A DNA stretch of 54,300 bases from Oscillospiraceae bacterium. Its GTDB lineage: Bacteria; Bacillota; Clostridia; Oscillospirales; Ruminococcaceae. Below, in pieces: positions 48,884 through 54,300 of this stretch. Location of the stretch: contig JAFQBT010000101.1 in NCBI GenBank assembly GCA_017399625.1, forward strand, positions 1 to 54,300. The letters run 5' to 3'. The translations under genes and the position numbers were made by a program. Under the pieces are notes generated by a model. That model did no database searches and was not told the DNA's origin. It saw nothing but the letters and a program-made list of their open reading frames with translations. The first letter of the stretch is position 1. Each line of letters opens with the position of its first letter.

Positions 48884-50424
48884 AAGTTTACGAAGGTGCA
48901 GTTCTGACCTGCAATGCAGAAAATAAGGTCTGCCGCTATCTTGTGGAGGAAGGCGGAAAAATCGTTTATGTCGGAGATGAGCTTCCGGAAAAATATGCGG
49001 GTGCCGAAAAAACCGAACTGGGCGAAAAGGCTTTGATTCCGTCTTTCACCGACAGCCATATTCATTTTGCAAGCTACGCAACTTTTCTTGCGGGGCTGAA
49101 CGTTGCGGATGCAAAAAGCAACGGTGAAATTCTTGAAAATATCCGGGAATTTGTAAAAAGATGCGACGATAAGCTGATAATTGCCTTCGGCGCTTCACCC
49201 CATTCCGTTGAGGAAAAGCGCTTTGTAACAAGGGAACAGCTTGACGAAGTCTGTCCGGAAAAACCTCTTTTCATGGTAAAATATGACGGTCACACCTGCG
49301 TTGTCAACACAAAACTTCTGGAACTCGTCCGGAAAAAGGCGGAAAATCTCCGGGGATACCATCCGGAAACCGGCGAGATGAACCAGGAGGCTTTCTTTGC
49401 CGTTTCCGACTTTGTCACAAATTCCGTTTCGATTCCGAAGCTTCTCAGAAATATGCAGAAAGCCGCGGACCATATGGCTTCCCGGGGAATCGGAATGATA
49501 CATACCGTCAGCGGAGTGGGTTTTCCCCTTGATATGGACGTCGATATGGAAAACTGGTTCGGAAAGGGACTTCCCAACGGGCTCCAGCTCCGGGTTTTCT
49601 TCCAGACCATGGACGTCGAAAAAGCAAAAAGGCGTAAACTTCCGCGAATCGGCGGATGTTTTGCAACCGCTCTTGACGGATGCTTCGGTTCCGAAGATGC
49701 GGGAATGCTCGAACCTTATGAAGGAACGGATAATAAAGGCGTAATTTATTATTCCGATGAAAAGGTTGCGGATTTCTGCAAAAAGGCAAACCGCGCCGGA
49801 CTTCAGATTGAAATGCACGCCATCGGCGACGCGGCTTTTGACCAGGCAACAAAAGCGCTTAAAGCCGCTCTTGATGATTTTCCAAGGGAGGACCACCGCC
49901 ACACCATAATCCACGCCTGCCTTCCGACGGAAGAGGGAATCCGCATCTGCGGGGAATATAAAATCGGTCTTGCGGTGCAAAGCGCCTTTATTGACTGGCC
50001 TCAGGAACCCAACGATTATCTTGAGCGCATCCTCGGCGAAAGGGCGAAAAAGCTCAATCCTTTCAGAACCTATGCGGAAAACGGCATAGTGATGAGCGTC
50101 GGTTCCGACGGACCCTGCACCGACCCGGACCCCATCAACTGGATCTATAAAATCTGCAACAATGGCGATGAATCACTTCCCGTTCAGGAAGCTCTGAGGA
50201 TGTGCACCTATAACGGTTACCGCCAGACCTTTGACGAAAAAGAACGCGGAAGCCTTGAACCGGGAAAAATCGCCGATATGGTAATTCTTTCGAAGAATCC
50301 ACTTGAGATGGAACCGGAAAAACTCTGTGACCTCAAGGTCGAAAAACTCATCCTACGCGGCGAGGATTATAAATCCCTTACCGAAAACCCCATAAAACAG
50401 GTCATCCGCGGAATATTCAGATAA
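48880..50424 (+). CDS. amidohydrolase, YtcJ-like (Amidohydro_3)
   Basis: A 514-residue metal-dependent hydrolase of the amidohydrolase superfamily. The metal-binding HxH is in SFTDSHIHFASYA (residues about 49-61), and a His is in QIEMHAIGDAAFDQA. HACLP follows, with the catalytic Asp in SVGSDGPCTDPDPI. A C-terminal LEPGKIADMVILSKNPLE closes the composite beta-sandwich. The YtcJ-type family acts on amides, lactams or imino compounds; the substrate is not determinable. Its ATG overlaps the EcsC stop (ATGA), so all three genes from 47281 are likely one transcript. Confidence 0.93.
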   Translation: MKVYEGAVLTCNAENKVCRYLVEEGGKIVYVGDELPEKYAGAEKTELGEKALIPSFTDSHIHFASYATFLAGLNVADAKSNGEILENIREFVKRCDDKLIIAFGASPHSVEEKRFVTREQLDEVCPEKPLFMVKYDGHTCVVNTKLLELVRKKAENLRGYHPETGEMNQEAFFAVSDFVTNSVSIPKLLRNMQKAADHMASRGIGMIHTVSGVGFPLDMDVDMENWFGKGLPNGLQLRVFFQTMDVEKAKRRKLPRIGGCFATALDGCFGSEDAGMLEPYEGTDNKGVIYYSDEKVADFCKKANRAGLQIEMHAIGDAAFDQATKALKAALDDFPREDHRHTIIHACLPTEEGIRICGEYKIGLAVQSAFIDWPQEPNDYLERILGERAKKLNPFRTYAENGIVMSVGSDGPCTDPDPINWIYKICNNGDESLPVQEALRMCTYNGYRQTFDEKERGSLEPGKIADMVILSKNPLEMEPEKLCDLKVEKLILRGEDYKSLTENPIKQVIRGIFR

Positions 50425-50459
50425 ACAAAAAACTCCCTGCCGAGGCGGGGAGTTTTTTT
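50425..50459 (+). terminator. terminator after the amidohydrolase gene
   Basis: AAAAACTCCC-tgccgagg-CGGGGAGTTTTTTT follows the stop codon directly. Confidence 0.88.
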
Positions 50460-50462
50460 AAA

Positions 50463-50517
50463 AGCCTTCCCAGAGGGGAAGGTGGCATTTGCAAAGCAAA
50501 TGACGGAAGAGGGATTC
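50463..50517. repeat. nested-hairpin repeat, copy 10
   Basis: Outer palindrome GCCTTCCC-agag-GGGAAGG (50464-50482), inner palindrome CATTTGC-aaa-GCAAATG (50486-50502), then ACGGAAGAGGGATT. It differs from copy 6 mainly in the outer arms. It lies between convergent genes. Confidence 0.88.
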
Positions 50518-50574
50518 GGGTAACGCGGAGCGCTTATTGGAATTAGTCGGGGATATCCCTCCTCTGAGGAGCCG

Positions 50575-51084
50575 TTAAACTTTAATGATTCTTCCTTCTT
50601 TTCTGGGTTTTTCCGCAGGTACTTCAGCTTCAAAGCCAAGGATGCAGTTTCCGATTCCGATAAGATTTTCCGGAAGGCCCCATTTTGCAAGGAGCTCTTT
50701 TCCGGCAGGAAGTTCAAAGGTCTGCTTCGCTCTGTGAATCCAGCAGGAACCGAGACCAAGAGCATGAGCCGCATTCATAAGGTTTCCCATAACAAGGCTT
50801 CCGTCCTCAAGATAGGTGGGGTCCGGAGCGGCAAGAACAACGATTACGCAGGGAGCGCCATAAAAAGGATCATTCGTGCTGTTCATAACGCCTGCGTTGA
50901 TTTTTGAAAGAAGGTCGCGGGTTTCTTTGTCACGAACAGCAACGAGATAGGTGCTCTGGCGGTTCATTCCGCTTGCGGCAAAAGTTCCGGCCTCAAGAAC
51001 CTTATCAAGAAGTTCGTCCGGGACCTGTTTTTCGGTATAATTTCTGCAGCTTCTTCTGGTCAAAAGGTTTTCCATTGCTTCCAT
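50575..51084 (-). CDS. nitroreductase family protein
   Basis: A 169-residue FMN-dependent oxidoreductase of the nitroreductase superfamily. The N-terminal LLTRRSCRNYTEKQVPDELLDKVLEAG is the FMN-phosphate region. The middle part has APCVIVVLAAPDPTYLEDGSLVMGNLMNAAHALGLGSCWIH, and the C terminus is FEAEVPAEKPRKEGRI. Small single-domain members often act as homodimers on quinones, flavins or thiol-containing substrates. The SD AGGAGG precedes ATG 51084. Single gene downstream of pheT but after a terminator. Confidence 0.92.
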   Translation of the reverse strand: MEAMENLLTRRSCRNYTEKQVPDELLDKVLEAGTFAASGMNRQSTYLVAVRDKETRDLLSKINAGVMNSTNDPFYGAPCVIVVLAAPDPTYLEDGSLVMGNLMNAAHALGLGSCWIHRAKQTFELPAGKELLAKWGLPENLIGIGNCILGFEAEVPAEKPRKEGRIIKV

Positions 51085-51104
51085 AAAATTACCTCCTGAA
51101 ATAA

Positions 51105-51131
51105 TGTAGGGCGGGGGCTTGCTCCCGCCGT
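51105..51131. repeat. GTAGGG-type short palindrome
   Basis: TGTAGGGCGGGGGCTTGCTCCCGCC contains arms GGCGGGgGC and GCtCCCGCC with a short loop. It resembles the GTAGGG-plus-palindrome units near 15.38, 23.46 and 39.41 kb. Confidence 0.6.
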
Positions 51132-51144
51132 TTTTAAGATATAC

Positions 51145-51174
51145 AAAAAAGGCGGAGCAAAGCTCCGCCTTTTG
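51145..51174 (-). terminator. terminator after pheT
   Basis: On the minus strand AAGGCGGAGC-ttt-GCTCCGCCTTTTTT, directly after the pheT stop. Confidence 0.9.
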
Positions 51175-51179
51175 GTTTA

Positions 51180-53561
51180 TCAGCTTCTGAGTTCTGCGCC
51201 GATGTTTGCGAGTTCTTTAAGAACTTTGTTGACTGCGCGGTCGCATTCTTCAACGGTAAGGGTGCGGTCTGCGGCACGAAGGGTCATGGTATAAGCAACG
51301 CTCTTTTTGCCTTCGGCAATGGAAGAACCTTTGTAAACATCGAAAAGTTCAACCTTTTCAAGAAGTTTTCCTGCGCCGGCGCGGATTGCTTTTTCAAGAG
51401 ATGCTGCGGGAAGTTCATCGTCGCAGATGATTGCAAGGTCGCGGGTGGAAGCGGGGAACTTGGGAGTGGGTCTGAATTTCTTTTCAACAATTCTTGCGTC
51501 GAAGATATCCGCGATATCAAGAGTTGCAACGTAAGCGCGGGTTCCGATTCCGTAGTTATCGAGAACAGCCGGAGCAATTTCGCCGATTTCGCCGATTTTC
51601 TTTTCGCCGATGGAAATATCCGCGCATCTTCCGCGGTGGAAAGAGGGGTTCTCTTTGTTTGCGGTAAATTCAACGCCGTAAACGCCGAGTTTATCGAGAG
51701 CTTCGAGGATAATTCCTTTCATTGCAAAGAAGTCTTCTTTTTCTCCGTAGGAACCGATAACTGCAACGCCTCTTTCTTCGGGAAGAATGTCGGCGGATTC
51801 TTTGGGAAGATAGATGGTTCCGAGTTCAAAGAAGCGTCCGGAAACATTGCGGTTGTTATAGTTTCTTGCAACAACTTCGAGCATGGAGGGAATGCAGGTG
51901 GTTCTCATAACGGAAGTATCTTCGCCAAGAGGGTTAGTGATTACAACGCTTCTGCGGAGGTCGGAATCTTCCGGAAGACCGATTTTATCATAATATTTAG
52001 GGCTGATGAAGGAATAGGTCTGTACTTCATAGCAGCCGTTTGCCATAAGAAGGCGGGAAAGTTTTTTCTCGAACTGCTGGCGAAGGGTAAGAGCACCCTG
52101 GGATGCGCCCTGAACAGCGGTGTTCGGGATTACGTCATAACCGTAGAAACGTGCGATTTCTTCGGCGATGTCTGCTTTGTGGCGGGTATCTCCTGCGCGG
52201 AAGGAAGGAACGGTGATTACGCCGTTTTCAACTTTATAGCCGATTTTTTCAAGGATTTCGACCATTTTTTCTGCGGGAAGATCGATTCCGAGGAATTTGT
52301 TGGTCCATTCGGGGCAGAATTCGATGGTATAGGGTTCGTCGCCTTCGTTGTCGATATCGATATATCCGCCGATAACTTCGCCTGCGCCGAGCATTTCAAC
52401 AAGCTGGCATGCGCGGTTGACTGCTTCCATGCACATTCTGGAATCAAGGTTTTTCTCAAAACGGCCGGAAGATTCGGTTCTCATGCCGAGTTTTTTTGCG
52501 GTGGTTCTGACGGAAGAACCAAGGAAGGAAGCGGATTCGAAAACAACCATATCGGTGTCGTCCTGGATTCCGCTGTATTCGCCGCCCATAACGCCTGCTA
52601 CGCAGGAAGGTTTTTCGGCGTCGCAGATGCAGAGCATTTCGGGGGAAAGTTTTCTTTCAACGCCGTCAAGGGTCATAATGGTTTCGCCCTCTTCTGCGTT
52701 GCGGACAACAATTTTGTTGCCTGCAAGATATTTATAGTCGAAAGCATGCATGGGCTGACCGTATTCGAGCATTACGTAGTTGGTGATATCAACAAGGTTG
52801 TTGATGGGGCGGACGCCGCTTGCGCGGAGTCTTTCTCTCATCCATCTGGGGGAGGGAGCAATCTTGATATTTTTGATCATTCTTGCAACGTAGCGGCGGC
52901 AGAGGGTGGGGTTTTTTACTTCAACGGAAAGGAGTTCATTGATGTCGCCGGTTTCGTTTTCGATTTTAACTTCGGGCATGTGGAGTTCCTTGCCGAAAGT
53001 TGCTGCTGCTTCTCTTGCAAGGCCGAGGACGGAAAGGCAGTCCGGACGGTTGGAAGTGATTTCGAATTCAACGCAGACGTCGTCAAGACCGAGAGCGGTT
53101 CTGATATCGTCGCCGGGTTTGCAGTCTTCCTGGATATCCATAATGCCGTCTTCGATTGCATAGGGGAAATCATGAACGGTTACGCCGAGTTCCGCAACAG
53201 AGCACATCATTCCGTTGGAGGGAACGCCGCGGAGTTTGCCTTTCTTGATTTTGATTCCGCCCGCAAGGGTGGAGTTATCGAGTGCTGCGGGAACGAGCAT
53301 TCCTTCGTAAACGTTCTGTGCGGCGGTTACGATCTGGATGGGTTCTTCGCGGCCGATATCGATCTGGCAGATCTGAAGTTTATCGGCATCAGGGTGTTTT
53401 TCAATTTTGAGAATTTTACCGACAACAACGTTGGAGATATAGTCGGCTTCGGTATTATAACATTCGACTTTGGAGCCGGACATGGTCATTGCGTCACAGA
53501 ACTGTTTGGGAGTGACGCCGGTTTCGACATAGTCGGCAAGCCATCTGAGAGATAAATCCAT
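51180..53561 (-). CDS. pheT: phenylalanine--tRNA ligase beta subunit
   Basis: The beta subunit of the (alpha-beta)2 PheRS that charges tRNA-Phe. The 793-residue protein is of normal length. It has the N-terminal tRNA-binding EMAP-like domain (about 39-153), B3/B4 editing domain (about 205-375), B5 domain (about 400-475), catalytic-like core (to about 690) and C-terminal anticodon-binding FDX-ACB domain (about 700-793, ending NKVLKELANIGAELRS). An unknown 131-residue gene and a repeat element separate it from pheS, an unusual arrangement. SD AAGAAGG is upstream. Confidence 0.97.
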   Translation of the reverse strand: MDLSLRWLADYVETGVTPKQFCDAMTMSGSKVECYNTEADYISNVVVGKILKIEKHPDADKLQICQIDIGREEPIQIVTAAQNVYEGMLVPAALDNSTLAGGIKIKKGKLRGVPSNGMMCSVAELGVTVHDFPYAIEDGIMDIQEDCKPGDDIRTALGLDDVCVEFEITSNRPDCLSVLGLAREAAATFGKELHMPEVKIENETGDINELLSVEVKNPTLCRRYVARMIKNIKIAPSPRWMRERLRASGVRPINNLVDITNYVMLEYGQPMHAFDYKYLAGNKIVVRNAEEGETIMTLDGVERKLSPEMLCICDAEKPSCVAGVMGGEYSGIQDDTDMVVFESASFLGSSVRTTAKKLGMRTESSGRFEKNLDSRMCMEAVNRACQLVEMLGAGEVIGGYIDIDNEGDEPYTIEFCPEWTNKFLGIDLPAEKMVEILEKIGYKVENGVITVPSFRAGDTRHKADIAEEIARFYGYDVIPNTAVQGASQGALTLRQQFEKKLSRLLMANGCYEVQTYSFISPKYYDKIGLPEDSDLRRSVVITNPLGEDTSVMRTTCIPSMLEVVARNYNNRNVSGRFFELGTIYLPKESADILPEERGVAVIGSYGEKEDFFAMKGIILEALDKLGVYGVEFTANKENPSFHRGRCADISIGEKKIGEIGEIAPAVLDNYGIGTRAYVATLDIADIFDARIVEKKFRPTPKFPASTRDLAIICDDELPAASLEKAIRAGAGKLLEKVELFDVYKGSSIAEGKKSVAYTMTLRAADRTLTVEECDRAVNKVLKELANIGAELRS

Positions 53562-53587
53562 TGTTTAACCTTCTTTACATTTAGTAG

Positions 53588-53742
53588 GCCCCCTTGCCTA
53601 AAGGGGGCTGTCAGCGAAGCTGACTGGGGGATTCTTCAAAGAGATATCCGCCTGTTTTATAAAGGGACTGTTTTTTCGGTAAAGGAATCCCTCCACCGTG
53701 CCATACGGCAACGGTCCCCCTCCCTTTAGGCAAGGGAGGCAA
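53588..53742. repeat. paired nested-hairpin repeats (composite element), copy 11, inside the phe operon
   Basis: The left unit has outer GCCCCCTT-gcct-AAAGGGGGC (53588-53608), inner GTCAGC-gaa-GCTGAC (53610-53624) and TGGGGGATTC. The right unit is inverted: AATCCCTCCACCGTGCC, a small inner palindrome TGCC-ata-CGGCA, GGTCCCCC, and CCCTTTAGGCAAGGGAGGC. The two ends share CCCTTGCCTAAAGGG in inverse orientation, giving a 155-bp unit. It fills the gap between pheT and the unknown gene, so it is probably in the mRNA. Confidence 0.87.
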
Positions 53743-53746
53743 TTTT

Positions 53747-54142
53747 TTATTTTTCACCGCCGGGAATGTATTTTCTTACAACCCTGGGGATATCTTCAAC
53801 AGGAATGATTTCCGGTTCCGGGTCGGGACCGATTTCGCCGTTTATCGCTTCTTCGATAGTTGCGGAAAGGGTAAGTCCGTCAACGGCAAGTCCCTGATAA
53901 ACGGTCGGAAGAATGAGATTTGCCTGGAAGCAAAGTTTGAAAAGATAGGTGATGTTATCGGCCTGGCTTTTTGCTTCGGGATAATCTTCATCTTTAATTG
54001 CTTTTGCAAGCTTTGCGGCTCTGTCCCGGAGTTCGACGGAATATTCGCGCTCCTGAAGATCGAAGAAAAGCTTGCGGTAAATGTTAAGAGTTCTTGCCTG
54101 GAAACGGAGGGTAAGCTCGGAAAGTTCTTTTTTGCTGGTCAT
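53747..54142 (-). CDS. unknown 131-residue protein between pheS and pheT
   Basis: Not recognised. The first 95 residues are charged and probably helical (KKELSELTLRFQARTLNIYRKL; YSVELRDRAAKLAKAIKDEDY), with a hydrophobic patch ITYLFKLCFQANLILPTVYQGL. An acidic, proline-rich segment (GPDPEPEIIPVEDIP) and a basic end (RVVRKYIPGGEK) follow. There is no signal peptide, and the only cysteine is in FKLCF. AAGGAGGAG lies 7-8 nt before the ATG, and codon use matches the neighbours, so it is likely a real gene. It sits 19 nt after pheS. Confidence 0.7.
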   Translation of the reverse strand: MTSKKELSELTLRFQARTLNIYRKLFFDLQEREYSVELRDRAAKLAKAIKDEDYPEAKSQADNITYLFKLCFQANLILPTVYQGLAVDGLTLSATIEEAINGEIGPDPEPEIIPVEDIPRVVRKYIPGGEK

Positions 54143-54161
54143 TTCAAAGCTCCTCCTTCAA

Positions 54162-54300
<139 letters not shown>

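Noticed and set aside
53562..54161. Frameshifted or split pheS/pheT
   Set aside because: pheT is full length with all domains and pheS ends with its normal C terminus; the gene between is independent.

Overview
The window looks like chromosomal DNA from an uncultured gut-type Clostridia bacterium (low-to-mid GC Firmicutes, probably near Oscillospirales/Ruminococcaceae). The evidence is strong GGAGG ribosome binding sites, sigma-A promoters close to TTGACA-N17-TATAAT, a PyrR-type attenuator ahead of pyrR, EcsC, YnbB/Alum_res and M42 families, and many short GC-rich hairpin repeats between genes. There is no phage, plasmid, CRISPR array or rRNA operon. About 46 protein genes and one tRNA gene are supported; the right edge cuts pheS.

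Layout. 0-4 kb: a serine hydrolase converges on a polar amino-acid ABC operon (binding protein, permease, ATPase, minus strand) that has a candidate 16-codon leader peptide ending Arg-His-Arg-His. 4-11.7 kb: a lipoprotein with Ca-type DxDGDG motifs, a two-component system, DUF1385 and prmC, and two EamA transporters flanking bcp. 11.7-13.9 kb: pyrR-uraA under a PyrR-binding attenuator. 14-17 kb: an Ig-like surface protein, a DUF1508 repeat protein and a dCMP deaminase. 17-18.8 kb (minus): ychF and an ECF S-component carrying a zinc ribbon. 19-23 kb: a second two-component system plus an HtrA-like membrane protease. 23-23.6 kb: a cluster of hairpin repeats. 23.6-26.9 kb: a 55-residue ORF, tsaD and GTP-dependent PEP carboxykinase. 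26.9-31.1 kb (minus): an M20 amidohydrolase and a second amino-acid ABC operon whose promoter carries two ARG-box-like palindromes. 31.3-34.5 kb: EamA, a HAD phosphatase, uridine phosphorylase and a VOC protein. 34.6-35.2 kb: tRNA-Leu(UAG) and a four-helix-bundle gene inside a repeat-bounded cassette. 35.2-40.9 kb (minus): a tightly overlapping operon (M42, M42, GNAT, PLP lyase), then murD. 41-43 kb: two small membrane proteins and asnA. 43-44.6 kb (minus): a pseudouridine synthase and PAP2. 44.8-50.4 kb: AI-2E exporter, deoB, GIN-domain lipoprotein, EcsC, YtcJ-type amidohydrolase. 50.5-54.3 kb (minus): nitroreductase, pheT, an unknown gene and the pheS end.

Functionally this is mostly housekeeping: amino-acid uptake, pyrimidine/nucleoside salvage (pyrR, uraA, dCMP deaminase, udp, deoB), translation (prmC, tsaD, pheST, tRNA-Leu) and envelope sensing. 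The most unusual content is regulatory and non-coding. First, a family of nested-hairpin repeats keeps an inner palindrome in every copy while its sequence changes. Second, a near-consensus promoter has an ArgR-like operator as its 17-bp spacer. Third, there is a candidate His/Arg leader peptide. Fourth, a 0.4-kb cassette bounded by inverted repeats encodes a four-helix-bundle protein.
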